Origin: Bacillota bacterium
GTDB lineage: Bacteria; Bacillota_A; Clostridia; Lachnospirales; Lachnospiraceae
DNA: 30,236 bases
Assembly (NCBI GenBank): GCA_023443925.1
Contig: JAEZSL010000205.1
Span: 1 to 30,236 of the forward strand
Reading direction: 5' to 3'
Part shown: one piece after another, positions 8,058 to 16,708 of the stretch
Numbering within the stretch: position 1 is the stretch's first letter
Layout of the letters: the number at the start of each line of letters is the position of its first letter
The notes under the pieces: model-generated
Databases searched by the model: none
Told to the model about the DNA's origin: nothing
The model's input: only the letters and a program-made list of their open reading frames with translations
Made by a program: the position numbers and the translations under genes

Positions 8058-9302
8058 ATGCAGATTTTAAATGATGATAATGTCAGACTTCAGGCGGTCA
8101 TAACCGTATTAAGCCTGGTCGCGTTTATCTTTGTGAGCCAGGTAACTATGATATGTATGGCTGATGATTACAAAAAGACCATGATTGCACATGATAATGC
8201 AGTTGCGGGATATCTGTCCAGGAACGGGATGGAAGATCATCAGATTATTCCGGCTTTTACCTCTCAAAAAACAGATATCGATGCAGAGACAGGCTCAGTA
8301 TTGCTTGGGGCTTCCGGGTACAAGAAAAGTATAAAAATAAATTTTCTCCCGGAGATAGAACAATTATATCAGAAGTATGCGCTGACAGTTTTTTTTTATT
8401 CCATAACATTTTCTTTTATCTTCCTGGGTAGCTTCTGCCTTTTTATGTATAAACGCCATACACAGCTTGAAAATGCGGGTAGCAAGATTCGCCGCTTTAT
8501 GGATGGAAATACTGCCATCCGCCTGGAGGACGGCAGGGAAGATAGTCTTTCCCGGTTTTTCTCGGCGGTCAATACCATGGCCACCTCACTCAATGCCCAT
8601 ATTGAAAAGGAAAAGCAAAGCCGGGAGTTTTTAAAGAATACCATTTCCGATATATCGCACCAGCTGAAAACGCCGCTGACTGCACTGCAGATGTATAACG
8701 AGATTATTATAGAAGAAAAAACGGAAAATGAAGTGGTGGAAAATTTCACCTTTAAAATTCAGCGTGAGCTTTCACGAATGGAACAGCTGATTCAGAACCT
8801 TTTAAAACTTGCAAAGCTTGACGCAGGAACGATTGTGCTGGAAAAGAGAATACACAGACTCAAAGGCTTTCTGGAAAAGTGCCTGGGCGATTTTATTACC
8901 CGGGCTGAAATAGAAGGTAAAAGTATAATTCTCCGATGTGACAATTCGACTGCGCTGTGCTTTGATGAAATATGGCTTGGTGAAGCGGTGGGCAATATCA
9001 TCAAAAACGCCCTTGATCATACAGCGTTTAATAATCAAATTGAAATATCCTGTGCCGAAACGGTAATAACCACGGAGATTACTGTTAAAGACAATGGTTC
9101 CGGGATTCTTCCGGAGGATATTCATCATATTTTTAAAAGATTTTATAGAAGCCGGTATTCAAAGGACAGGCAGGGTATCGGAATCGGGCTTGCTTTAGCA
9201 AAATCGATTGTTGAGCAGCACGGGGGAACAATTACTGTCCAAAGCGAATTTAAAAACGGCACAGTATTTCATTTGGTATTCCCAAAACTTTCAAATCCGT
9301 AA
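8058..9302 (+). CDS. Membrane sensor histidine kinase (module 1)
   Basis: This 414-aa kinase has two membrane segments (~11-33 and ~108-132) enclosing an extracytoplasmic region of roughly 74 residues. A short linker leads to a HisKA dimerisation domain with the phospho-acceptor His near 201 in SDISHQLKTPL. The HATPase domain carries an N-box (NIIKNALDH), DNGSGI and GIGIGLALAK. No sugar- or peptide-binding fold is recognised outside the membrane. The frame is open from 8016, which would overlap the regulator gene, but I chose the ATG at 8058 because GAGGGG lies directly upstream and the regulator stop is at 8047. It should phosphorylate the regulator encoded just before it. Confidence 0.92.
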   Translation: MQILNDDNVRLQAVITVLSLVAFIFVSQVTMICMADDYKKTMIAHDNAVAGYLSRNGMEDHQIIPAFTSQKTDIDAETGSVLLGASGYKKSIKINFLPEIEQLYQKYALTVFFYSITFSFIFLGSFCLFMYKRHTQLENAGSKIRRFMDGNTAIRLEDGREDSLSRFFSAVNTMATSLNAHIEKEKQSREFLKNTISDISHQLKTPLTALQMYNEIIIEEKTENEVVENFTFKIQRELSRMEQLIQNLLKLAKLDAGTIVLEKRIHRLKGFLEKCLGDFITRAEIEGKSIILRCDNSTALCFDEIWLGEAVGNIIKNALDHTAFNNQIEISCAETVITTEITVKDNGSGILPEDIHHIFKRFYRSRYSKDRQGIGIGLALAKSIVEQHGGTITVQSEFKNGTVFHLVFPKLSNP

Positions 9303-9370
9303 GATTAAATTCACTTAGAAGTAAGGGAAGTATGTTATCATCTCAGTGAAAGAAAGGTGAGGTGAGACGA

Positions 9371-10054
9371 TTGAACATATTAACTACACAAAAATTATAT
9401 AAAACGTATGGGAAAGGGGATACAAAAGTAGAGGCATTAAAAGAAGTATCCTTCTCGGTGGCAAAAGGGGAATTTGTTTCCATCATTGGACCGTCAGGCT
9501 CAGGAAAAAGTACATTGCTGAATATGATCGGCGCTTTGGATTTTCCAACCTCCGGAAAAGTGACAATTGACGGCAGGGACATCTATACAATGAAGGAAGA
9601 GGAGCTTTCGGTATTTCGCCGGCGCAACATAGGGTTCATTTTTCAGGCGTATAATCTGGTGCCCGAATTAAATGTCGAGGAGAACATTGTACTTCCAATA
9701 TTACTGGACTATCAAAAGCCAGACAAACAGTACATTAATGAATTACTTCACATATTAGGTCTGACGGAGCGAAAGCATCATCTGCCCAGTCAGCTTTCAG
9801 GCGGCCAGCAGCAGCGTGTAGCCATCGGCAGAGCCCTTGCCAGCAGACCCGCAATTATTTTAGCAGATGAGCCCACCGGAAATCTGGACAGTAAAAACAG
9901 TAAGGACGTTATTAATCTGCTTAAATTGTCTGTAGACCGTTATAACCAGACCCTGATTATGATTACGCATAACCAGGATTATGCATCCTATGCAGATCGG
10001 GTAATTTGGGTGGAGGATGGATTTGTCAGAGAACTTGGGGGTGATTCAAGATGA
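9371..10054 (+). CDS. MacB/LolD-type ABC transporter ATPase (module 1)
   Basis: The 227-aa nucleotide-binding subunit powers the FtsX-type permease encoded next. Visible motifs are Walker A (GPSGSGKST, ~40-48), Q-loop (FQAYNL), signature LSGGQQQR (~142-149), Walker [10 protein letters not shown] (~162-170) and the switch His in ITH (~200). The start is uncertain: a GTG at 9362 and a TTG at 9371 are both in frame. I prefer the TTG, because GAGGTGA sits five bases upstream and the protein then begins NILTTQ, as relatives do. A 68-base gap separates it from the kinase gene and could hold a regulated promoter, though I see only weak hexamers. Its stop overlaps the permease start by 4 bases. Confidence 0.93.
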   Translation: MNILTTQKLYKTYGKGDTKVEALKEVSFSVAKGEFVSIIGPSGSGKSTLLNMIGALDFPTSGKVTIDGRDIYTMKEEELSVFRRRNIGFIFQAYNLVPELNVEENIVLPILLDYQKPDKQYINELLHILGLTERKHHLPSQLSGGQQQRVAIGRALASRPAIILADEPTGNLDSKNSKDVINLLKLSVDRYNQTLIMITHNQDYASYADRVIWVEDGFVRELGGDSR

Positions 10055-12444
10055 ATAGCTATCTTGCCATAGCGCCTAAATATCTGTCAGGTCATAAAAA
10101 GAAAACAAGGCTTACAATGTTGAGTGTGGTCTTGGCAGTAACCCTTGTTGTTGGAATATTTTCCATGTTGGATTCACTTGTGAAGTTTGAAAAGGCACAG
10201 GTATTAAAGCGGGAAGGCAACTATCATATTCTGATCCGGAATCCTGCACAGAGTGAAATTAGTTTAATCGAAAGTCGTACCGATGTTGTTAATTCGGGAA
10301 CACTTACCGACCTTGGCGAGGGTACAATCAATAATATAAAATGTGCGTTTGGCAGCATTGATGAAAAATTTGCCGTAAACCTGAATTTTTCTCTTATACA
10401 AGGCCGCTTTCCGATGAAGGAAAATGAAATATTGCTTGAAAAATGGTATATGGATAAATCAGGCCTTAAACTTGGAGACTCCGTAAGGATAGCCCTGCCA
10501 AATGGTAAAGGCGGCAGGTATGTTATCAGCGGGATAATTAGTGATTGGGGCGTTACGAAGGCTGCGGCTGTTCCATTTTCTTTTCTGTCCGGGAAAGGAT
10601 CAAAAGGACTGAGTGCGGTGAGCAGTCAATGCTTTATTTTGTTCAAAGATGGTGTAAATATTCGGAAGGCAGAAAAAGAACTAGCAGAAGCCTTAAATAT
10701 TCCCGGAAATAGAATCGGATACAATGAAGGCCTTTTGGCTCTTATGCTGCAGACGAAAAACAACCGGGCTATTAATATATATGCAATAGGGGTTGTTCTG
10801 TTTGGTCTTGTACTCATAACCGCTGTTATTATGATATACAATACTTTCAACATTTCTGTTATGGACAGAGTGCGGCAATTCGGATTATTACGATGTATCG
10901 GGGCTTCGAAAAAGCAGATTAAAAGACTTGTCAGAAGAGAAAGCCTTATCATATCCGTTAAAGCAATTCCTTTTGGAGTGCTTGCAGGCATGTTGATTTC
11001 TTTTGCAGGTTCTGCGGTCTTAAAATATTATAACAAGGATATTTACGGAGATATAGCAATCTTTAAGTTTAGTGCCTTAGGTATTACAGCAGGAGTGCTG
11101 ACCGGAATTATGACGGTTTATCTGGCTTCCTTTTTACCTGCTAAAAAGGCCTCAAAGATTTCTCCGATCAATGCTATCACAGGTAGTTCCGAAATAAAAA
11201 TATCAAAAAAAAGCAAGAGGGGATTTCTTGTTAAAATCCTCCGTGCTGAAACAGCAATCGGTGTAAATAACGCCATAAATAAAAAACGGACACTGATTTT
11301 AATGTCGTGTTCCATTGCAATCAGCATTATTTTATTCTTCGGCTTTAGTGCACTGGTAAACCCGGCATTTTTAGGCGTAAATACAACAAAATCCTACACA
11401 CCGGATGTTTATTTATCTTCCAATGAAGGTATGAGCGGTACTTTATATAAAGAACTGTCTGATATGGATGGGATAGAAAAAACCTACGGAAGGAGGAGCA
11501 CCTTAATTAATGCAAACTTTGATGCTTCAAGGCTTTCCAAAGCATATAAAATCAGCTTAGGTGCTCTTAAAATAAATGGCAATGGAATGTTGGCCAATCC
11601 TGAGAAAACATGGCTTATATCATATGATGAAACCCAGTTGGTATGGGCGAAGGATTATCTGTCCAAAGGAACCAGTAATTTATCCAAGCTCAATGAACAG
11701 AATGGGGTCCTGGCAGTTAATCGGATTTACAGAAACAATAAGTTAATAGAAACTACGGATTTTCAGCTTGGCGATAAGGTATATATTAAAACCGATGCCG
11801 GCACAAAAGAATTTACGGTTTTGGGAGTCATGGATTTTGCACCCTATTCAACGGAAGAGCTTACCATGACAACATTTATCACCACCGAAAAGCTCTATGG
11901 GGAAGTGTCAAAGGATACCTTATATAAAACCATTGATATCCGGCTTGAGGATAAAAACCAGGAGCAGACAGTAAGTTTAATAAAAGAAATGGCTGATAAA
12001 TCCATTACATTTCATGATAAACGCCAATTTAATGCAGAGGCAGACAACGCCTTTATGACCGCTGCAGTTTTTATATACGGTTTTTTAGGAGTAATTATGC
12101 TGATCAGCGTATTGAATATAATAAATACCATGAATACAAGTATTGCATCCAGGATGAAATATTTAGGAACTATGAGGGCTGTTGGTATGTCGGGTAAACA
12201 GCTTAATAAAATGGTTTTGGCTCAGGCGCTTACCTACAGCTTAACAGGCTGTATCACCGGATGTATACTTGGTATACCTCTTCAAAAGAAACTTCTTCAA
12301 ATTCTTGGAGGCGGCTGGACGTTTCCTATATGGCAGGTAATATTAACCTTACTGATCTGTATTATAACAGCAGCATGCTCAGTTATAAGTCCGCTGAAAA
12401 GGATTAAGGCTAAGGGCATTTCTGAAACGATTACATCATTATAA
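10051..12444 (+). CDS. FtsX-domain ABC transporter permease (module 1)
   Basis: The 797-aa membrane protein has the duplicated architecture of large FtsX/MacB-like permeases. One N-terminal segment (~22-43) is followed by an extracytoplasmic domain and three segments (~240-265, ~300-325, ~345-365). A second segment (~415-437) is followed by another extracytoplasmic domain and three final segments (~670-700, then two near the C-terminus). Each half carries the conserved cytoplasmic stretch after a membrane helix, RQFGLLRCIGAS and KYLGTMRAVGMS. Such pumps work by mechanotransmission rather than conventional channel transport. With eight predicted segments it differs from the ten-segment BceB layout. 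The start codon overlaps the ATPase stop (ATGA). It probably expels or removes a membrane-active compound; the substrate is unknown. Confidence 0.9.
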   Translation: MNSYLAIAPKYLSGHKKKTRLTMLSVVLAVTLVVGIFSMLDSLVKFEKAQVLKREGNYHILIRNPAQSEISLIESRTDVVNSGTLTDLGEGTINNIKCAFGSIDEKFAVNLNFSLIQGRFPMKENEILLEKWYMDKSGLKLGDSVRIALPNGKGGRYVISGIISDWGVTKAAAVPFSFLSGKGSKGLSAVSSQCFILFKDGVNIRKAEKELAEALNIPGNRIGYNEGLLALMLQTKNNRAINIYAIGVVLFGLVLITAVIMIYNTFNISVMDRVRQFGLLRCIGASKKQIKRLVRRESLIISVKAIPFGVLAGMLISFAGSAVLKYYNKDIYGDIAIFKFSALGITAGVLTGIMTVYLASFLPAKKASKISPINAITGSSEIKISKKSKRGFLVKILRAETAIGVNNAINKKRTLILMSCSIAISIILFFGFSALVNPAFLGVNTTKSYTPDVYLSSNEGMSGTLYKELSDMDGIEKTYGRRSTLINANFDASRLSKAYKISLGALKINGNGMLANPEKTWLISYDETQLVWAKDYLSKGTSNLSKLNEQNGVLAVNRIYRNNKLIETTDFQLGDKVYIKTDAGTKEFTVLGVMDFAPYSTEELTMTTFITTEKLYGEVSKDTLYKTIDIRLEDKNQEQTVSLIKEMADKSITFHDKRQFNAEADNAFMTAAVFIYGFLGVIMLISVLNIINTMNTSIASRMKYLGTMRAVGMSGKQLNKMVLAQALTYSLTGCITGCILGIPLQKKLLQILGGGWTFPIWQVILTLLICIITAACSVISPLKRIKAKGISETITSL

Positions 12445-12573
12445 ATGCTGATAAATTTATACTGCTTGTATTGGAATTTAACGAGCTTTCAACAAAACTA
12501 ATAAGGAGAAATCTTTCTTTAATTTGGTTATGCTGGTACTGTCCAGGTTGGCACAAAAATAAAGACTTGAGTT

Positions 12574-12622
12574 AAAAAACGGAAGACGGCTTAGAAACTA
12601 TAAGCAGGCTGTCTTCCGTTTT
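12574..12622. terminator. Bidirectional terminator between the permease and the SDR gene
   Basis: AAAACGGAAGAC (12576-12587) pairs with GTCTTCCGTTTT (12611-12622). A-tracts on the left and T-tracts on the right let it work for both the plus-strand ABC operon and the minus-strand SDR gene. The stretch 12445-12573 before it shows no gene. Confidence 0.85.
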
Positions 12623-12689
12623 ATGCTTATCATTTTCATCCACCATGGCGCCGGTTTAAATTCTACTTCAAACTTGTCCGTGTGATGGA

Positions 12690-13541
12690 TTAAGCTTTAC
12701 TTTTGTTACTATTTCGCCATGTATTTTGTCCCATTAGGTCCCGCATGGTTCTTAAATAGTTATCTTCCGACTGGGTCCACCTTAATTTTGCCATTTCCTC
12801 TGCGTCCGGGCCGGCCGGATAACGCAGCCGGTCAGATTTATCACAGGCAGCACTGTATACCTGTCCGGCAACCTGGTTTTCATCCGCAGGTTCAAAGGGA
12901 TAGTTAATCATGGCTTGCATCATTATATCAAAATAAGACTTATATGGCGGAGGAATTGGAATTCCTAAGGTGGCGGTTGAACTTGCTGTAAAGTTTGTGG
13001 TTGGCATATACCCAGGTTCGATAAGCTTTACAAAAATATTTTGTGATTCAAGCTCGTAGGACAGGGATTCGGTTAGTCCTTCGACTGCATGTTTCGTAGC
13101 GGTATAAGTTGTTAGAAGCGGGGAAGCCGCATAGCCGATACTGGAACTGATATTTACGATGGTACCTCCTCCGATATGACGAAAATGTGGAATTATCCCT
13201 TTTATAACATTCATAACACCGAAAACGTTGGTTTCGAAAATGTTACGGATAACATCCATGGGTGTCGCTTCAAAGATCGAAGCCACGCTCACGCCGGCAT
13301 TATTTACAACTGTGTCTATCCTGCCAAACCTGGCGATACCGGCTTCAATTGCCGCCTCAATGCTGGCGGGATTTGTAACGTCGAGTTCCGTTACAAGAAT
13401 TCGGTGGGGATTATCTGCTGCGATACGTCCGTCCGGTTTGCGCATCGTTGCAACAACGTTCCATCCCTCATTGGCAAACTTCCTGGCTGTTGTATATCCT
13501 AATCCGGTAGAACAGCCGGTAATTAATACTGTCTTTGACAT
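12690..13541 (-). CDS. Short-chain dehydrogenase/reductase
   Basis: This 283-aa classical SDR has a Rossmann nucleotide-binding motif TGCSTGLG (8-15), NNAG (~80-83), a serine-rich active-site strand (ISSS, ~131-134) and the catalytic Y146-x3-K150 in YTATK. It should carry out NAD(P)H-dependent reduction or oxidation of a carbonyl/alcohol substrate in the cytosol; the substrate cannot be read from sequence. The ATG is preceded by an AGGAGG site on the minus strand. It is transcribed away from a MerR regulator and has a MerR-type promoter, so it is probably the regulator's main target. Length and motifs are normal for the family. Confidence 0.92.
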   Translation of the reverse strand: MSKTVLITGCSTGLGYTTARKFANEGWNVVATMRKPDGRIAADNPHRILVTELDVTNPASIEAAIEAGIARFGRIDTVVNNAGVSVASIFEATPMDVIRNIFETNVFGVMNVIKGIIPHFRHIGGGTIVNISSSIGYAASPLLTTYTATKHAVEGLTESLSYELESQNIFVKLIEPGYMPTTNFTASSTATLGIPIPPPYKSYFDIMMQAMINYPFEPADENQVAGQVYSAACDKSDRLRYPAGPDAEEMAKLRWTQSEDNYLRTMRDLMGQNTWRNSNKSKA

Positions 13542-13589
13542 TAAAAGTCCTCCTGTTTTGGTACGTATTTTTTTACTTATTACAACTTA

Positions 13590-13620
13590 AGCATACAGTA
13601 CTAGAGTTGCTTTAAGTCAA
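13590..13620 (-). promoter_or_regulatory. MerR-type promoter of the SDR gene (19-bp spacer)
   Basis: On the minus strand TTGACT (13615-13620) and TATGCT (13590-13595) are separated by 19 bases, the over-long spacing that MerR-family activators correct by DNA distortion. Inside the spacer lies an imperfect dyad, TAGAGTTGCTTTA as read on the plus strand (13602-13614), related to the palindrome in front of the merR-like gene. Confidence 0.75.
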
Positions 13621-13626
13621 GAAAAT

Positions 13627-13702
13627 TTTGAAATGCCTAAACGTTTGAAATGCTTAAAAGTTGAAATGTTTAAAAGTGAAATGCTTAAACGTTTGAAATG
13701 AC
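13627..13702. repeat. Five tandem 15-17-bp repeats in the divergent SDR/MerR intergenic region
   Basis: The motif TTGAAATGCTTAAACG and close variants start at about 13628, 13645, 13661, 13676 and 13693. The array lies between the SDR promoter and the MerR-gene promoter. The AT-rich period of about 16 bp does not match a recognised binding site; it could be simple slippage or a spacing element. Confidence 0.75.
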
Positions 13703-13774
13703 GAAAAAATGCAACATTCGCAATGCTGTATTGCTCTCAAATGCTGCTATATTTATTAATACTAAAAGTGTTGA

Positions 13775-13824
13775 TTGACTCTCTAAGGAGCAGAGATATA
13801 TAATAAGTCTTAGAGTAACTCTAA
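13775..13824 (+). promoter_or_regulatory. Promoter and palindromic operator of the MerR-family gene
   Basis: TTGACT (13775-13780) and TATAAT (13799-13804) are separated by 18 bases. Immediately downstream is the perfect 7-1-7 palindrome TTAGAGTAACTCTAA (13810-13824), covering the expected transcription start. Its core TAGAGTAACTCTA matches 10 of 13 positions of the dyad in the SDR promoter, suggesting autorepression by the same protein. Confidence 0.7.
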
Positions 13825-13850
13825 TCAAAGTGTAAGGCGAGGTGATTTTT

Positions 13851-14228
13851 ATGTGTTATACAATTAAAGAAGTTTCTGAAAAAACCGGCATATCGGCACA
13901 TACGCTGCGCTTCTATGAGAAAGAAGGCTTACTGCCTGACATTGAGAGAAATACAAATGGGGTACGCATGTATTGCGATGATAATATTACCTGGATTGAA
14001 ACTGTACAGGCATTGCGTTCGACAGGTTTACCTCTGACAGAAATTAAACAGTATTTAGAGCTTTACAGGTCTAAGGACAGTACCCTGGAACAAAGAAAGG
14101 AATTGCTGTTACATCAGAAAAATAAAGTGGAGGACCAAATATCCCGATTAATAAAGACTTTAGAAATACTCAACTATAAACTGGCGCTACTCGATGCCCA
14201 GGGAAATAAATTTGAAAGGCTGCCATAG
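13851..14228 (+). CDS. MerR-family transcriptional regulator
   Basis: The 125-aa protein has an N-terminal MerR winged helix-turn-helix (YTIKEVSEKTGISAHTLRFYEKEGLL), a linking helix pair, and a long C-terminal coiled coil (~75-115) for dimerisation. It resembles the NmlR/AdhR branch (TGLPL-x-EIKQYLEL), whose members sense aldehydes and other electrophiles. However, the cysteine that AdhR-type proteins carry in the IKCMR-like segment is replaced here (TVQALR), leaving only C2 and C42, so a thiol-based sensor is uncertain. The ATG at 13851 is chosen over the in-frame GTG at 13842 because GAGGTGA overlaps the latter and is well spaced for the ATG. It probably controls its own operon and the divergent SDR gene. 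Confidence 0.9.
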   Translation: MCYTIKEVSEKTGISAHTLRFYEKEGLLPDIERNTNGVRMYCDDNITWIETVQALRSTGLPLTEIKQYLELYRSKDSTLEQRKELLLHQKNKVEDQISRLIKTLEILNYKLALLDAQGNKFERLP

Positions 14229-14242
14229 GGAGGAATTAAATA

Positions 14243-14983
14243 ATGGATGGAAATTTTGTAAAAAGGACAGTAAATAATAATGGAATTGAAATTGAGTATT
14301 ATGTGAGCAATCAAGTTAATGAGCAATCCACCCTCATCATATCCATGGGAATATGGGAGCCTGCGGATCGGGCATTTCCATTAATTTCACGACTGGCAGG
14401 AAGGCATTGCATTGTGCTTAGTTACCGGGGACGCGGCAGCAGTGGTACGCCAAAGTCAGGTTTTGACTGGAAGCATCATATGTCTGATTTAGCCTGCGTG
14501 CTTTTAAAGGAATCCAGCAATAAACCTGTTTTTTTAGGCTTTTCAAAGGGCGTCTCTTATATGCTTGGTTACTTGTCGGCAAATTTAGAAGCAGCAAAAG
14601 GAATTATTATTATAGATTATCCGGCTATTCATTCAAAATTAGAAAAGGGAGCGGCTAAGTTCTGGGGAAATTTAATCTATAATGGAAAGCGCCTGGATAA
14701 TTATATAGATACCAAAGCCTTAGAAGGGATAGAAAACGAATCAACTTATACGGAATTTTACAATGACCTTCAAAAAATGGACTGTCCGGTCTGGCTGTTC
14801 CGGGGAACCGATACGGAGTCTGATATTCCCTCTAACCTCACGGATGAGGATGTAGCAAAGTACAAATCTTCTGTAAAAGAATTTGAAGTTATTGATTTTA
14901 GATATAGTGGACATATGATTTTAGATGAAGAACTGGGAAAGGCCGCCCGGCATATTAAACGAATACTTGATGGGATAGAGTAG
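14243..14983 (+). CDS. Alpha/beta-hydrolase fold protein
   Basis: The 246-aa cytosolic protein follows the MerR gene by 14 bases with its own GGGAGG ribosome site, so they form an operon. The alpha/beta-hydrolase fold is supported by SYRGRGSSG (after strand 4), the nucleophile elbow GFSKG with S101, an acidic residue near D190/D194 after WLFRGTD, and a catalytic-type H224 in YSGHM. It may be an esterase, thioesterase or C-C hydrolase; the substrate cannot be deduced. Linkage to a MerR sensor and SDR suggests joint processing of a reactive or toxic small molecule, which is inference. No terminator was found after it. Confidence 0.87.
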   Translation: MDGNFVKRTVNNNGIEIEYYVSNQVNEQSTLIISMGIWEPADRAFPLISRLAGRHCIVLSYRGRGSSGTPKSGFDWKHHMSDLACVLLKESSNKPVFLGFSKGVSYMLGYLSANLEAAKGIIIIDYPAIHSKLEKGAAKFWGNLIYNGKRLDNYIDTKALEGIENESTYTEFYNDLQKMDCPVWLFRGTDTESDIPSNLTDEDVAKYKSSVKEFEVIDFRYSGHMILDEELGKAARHIKRILDGIE

Positions 14984-15066
14984 AATCATTATGCAGAGGA
15001 TTTACCACCTTTTTAGCGTACACGTCCAAACTACTAAAAGCCGGCACCTGCAAAAGAGATATCCGA

Positions 15067-15471
15067 TCAACTGTCGATATGATCTGATATCTCTTCTACG
15101 ATTGCTAATACTTTTTTAGTTGACTTAGTACCAATAATTTCAGATATATTTTTAAGATCCCTTTTAAGAGAGGACTCATCCTGCAGATAATAATAATGAA
15201 TTACTTTAGGAATAAGAATTTTCAGTTTCTTAAATTTCTTTTTTTCTCTTATATACCAATACCAGATAAGAGTTAGCCAACTGATTCCAAATATCGACAT
15301 AATAATTTCAGCCTGGGTATACCGCGGCGGATCAGTTAAAAAGAGATCAATATAAAGATTTAATGGTGGCCCGGAGCAGATAACCGTAGTCCATATCGGC
15401 AAAAACAATCTTGGCTTTCGTGCTTTTATAAATTCTTTGATAGTTTGTTGTTCATCATTATCTTCAATCAT
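15067..15471 (-). CDS. Small membrane protein of unknown function
   Basis: This 134-aa product is not recognised. It has a charged N-terminus, two likely membrane segments (~26-46 and ~54-74, the second ending in an aromatic WYWYI patch) and a lysine-rich cytoplasmic C-terminal half with predicted helices. An AAGGAGA site lies about 12 bases before the ATG, a slightly long spacing. It faces the alpha/beta hydrolase gene convergently and lies downstream of the RsmH-like gene with a terminator between, so it is probably a separate unit. Coding is supported by the coherent membrane topology and ribosome site. No function is proposed. Confidence 0.65.
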   Translation of the reverse strand: MIEDNDEQQTIKEFIKARKPRLFLPIWTTVICSGPPLNLYIDLFLTDPPRYTQAEIIMSIFGISWLTLIWYWYIREKKKFKKLKILIPKVIHYYYLQDESSLKRDLKNISEIIGTKSTKKVLAIVEEISDHIDS

Positions 15472-15573
15472 TTAACTGTAATGTCTCCTTTAGGTAGTCT
15501 GCAAATATAATAATTTAAGTATTAACGAAATAAATGAATTAAATTCGCTGATAACTCTTACAGACAGCATAAT

Positions 15574-15616
15574 AAAAGGTCTGCTGCAAGCTTAAAATTT
15601 AACCTTGCAACAAACC
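15574..15616 (-). terminator. Terminator of the RsmH-like gene
   Basis: Read on the minus strand, positions 15616-15604 (GGTTTGTTGCAAG) pair with 15590-15578 (CTTGCAGCAGACC) as a 13-bp stem with two G-U pairs, followed by TTTTATT. It sits 28 bases after the stop codon. On the plus strand the wobble pairs become mismatches, so it should act mainly on minus-strand transcription. Confidence 0.7.
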
Positions 15617-15643
15617 CATTCGGTTTTTAACTTTCCTGTTATC

Positions 15644-16693
15644 TTATGCTTTAACAGCCCAACGTAATTTTGCACACCGGGCCCGGCTATTGGAATTACA
15701 TTCGGCGGCAGAGGGCCGAATGGCTTCCGGAGCGATTTCTCTATAGATACCTTCCCGATAAAAATGCTTGAAAGATTTTTTAACGAGACGATCTTCCCCG
15801 GAATGAAAGGTAAGGATAGCAACACGCCCGCCTTCAGCCAGGGCAGCAGGAAGCTTTTCTAAAAATTCATGTAATACTTCAAATTCATTATTGACATCTA
15901 TCCGCAATGCCTGAAAGCACCTTTGACAGGATTTTTTAATTGCTTCGTTTCTTTCCTTTTCCGGTATAAATTTCAAAGCATCTTTAATTATTTGCTGGAG
16001 CTGGCTGGTTGTTTTAATGTCCGTCCCTTTTTTTATTGCAAGTATAATGGCACGAGCGATTTCAACGGCATAAGGCTCGTCCGCATTTTCTAAAAACATA
16101 CCATACAATTCATCTTGTGAAATCGTTTTAAGACGATCCGCCGCAGAGATGCCTTTCGACGGATTCAGCCGTAAGTCTAAGGGGCCGTCTGTCTTAAAAG
16201 AAAATCCTCTTTCGGGATTGTCTATCTGCATGGAAGAGACACCCAAATCCGCCAGTATAAAATTTAGCGGCCCGGATTCTGAAACGATTTGATCGATATT
16301 AGAAAAGTTTGTCTGCCTGATCGTTAAAATTTCTGAACCATAACCTAAGTGTTCTAAACGCTCCCTGGTTCGTGGTAATTCGATGGAATCTACATCCGTA
16401 GCGTACAAATGTCCTTTTGAATTCAGACATTTAAGCATCTCTAACGTATGCCCCCCATAACCTAAGGTTGCATCCAATCCGGTTTGCCCGGGGGTAATTT
16501 GTAGGAATTCTAATATTTCATTTACGCATATGGAACGATGCATACCGGCAGGCGTATTGCCCTTTTGAATTACCTTTGCCACAGCATCCGCATATAACTC
16601 CGGCTGCAGTTCTTTATATTTATCTTTAAACGCTTTTGGATGGGTACCTTTATACCTGGGACGGCGCTGATGTTTTTGTTCTTGATTCTCCAT
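15644..16693 (-). CDS. rsmH: RsmH-like (MraW family) SAM-dependent methyltransferase with N-terminal extension
   Basis: The 349-aa protein belongs to the RsmH/MraW family, which methylates N4 of C1402 in 16S rRNA. Visible features are the SAM-binding motif LDATLGYGGHTLE, ADLGVSSMQID, RGFSFKTDGPLDLRLNP, the inserted helical domain (RCFQALRIDVNNE) and LTFHSGEDRLVK. It differs from the usual ~310-aa enzyme: about 50 extra basic residues precede the family core, DLRL stands where DMRM is usual, and the gene is not beside mraZ, ftsL or other division genes. It may therefore be a second paralogue rather than the housekeeping copy. The ATG has GAGGTT just upstream on the minus strand, and the region upstream is packed with hairpins. 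Confidence 0.88.
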   Translation of the reverse strand: MENQEQKHQRRPRYKGTHPKAFKDKYKELQPELYADAVAKVIQKGNTPAGMHRSICVNEILEFLQITPGQTGLDATLGYGGHTLEMLKCLNSKGHLYATDVDSIELPRTRERLEHLGYGSEILTIRQTNFSNIDQIVSESGPLNFILADLGVSSMQIDNPERGFSFKTDGPLDLRLNPSKGISAADRLKTISQDELYGMFLENADEPYAVEIARAIILAIKKGTDIKTTSQLQQIIKDALKFIPEKERNEAIKKSCQRCFQALRIDVNNEFEVLHEFLEKLPAALAEGGRVAILTFHSGEDRLVKKSFKHFYREGIYREIAPEAIRPSAAECNSNSRARCAKLRWAVKA

Positions 16694-16708
16694 TTTAACC
16701 TCTATTCT

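Noticed and set aside
7361..12444. Strict BceRS-BceAB assignment for module 1
   Set aside because: The kinase has a sizeable external region and the permease has two extracytoplasmic domains and about eight segments, so only a general regulator/kinase/ABC/FtsX call is supported.
12510..12575. Possible insertion-sequence end (CTGTCCAGGTTGGCAC region)
   Set aside because: No matching inverted copy, target duplication or transposase was found in the window.
13228..13590. 120-codon plus-strand frame opposite the SDR gene
   Set aside because: It is antisense to a well-supported SDR with all catalytic motifs and runs over that gene's start region.
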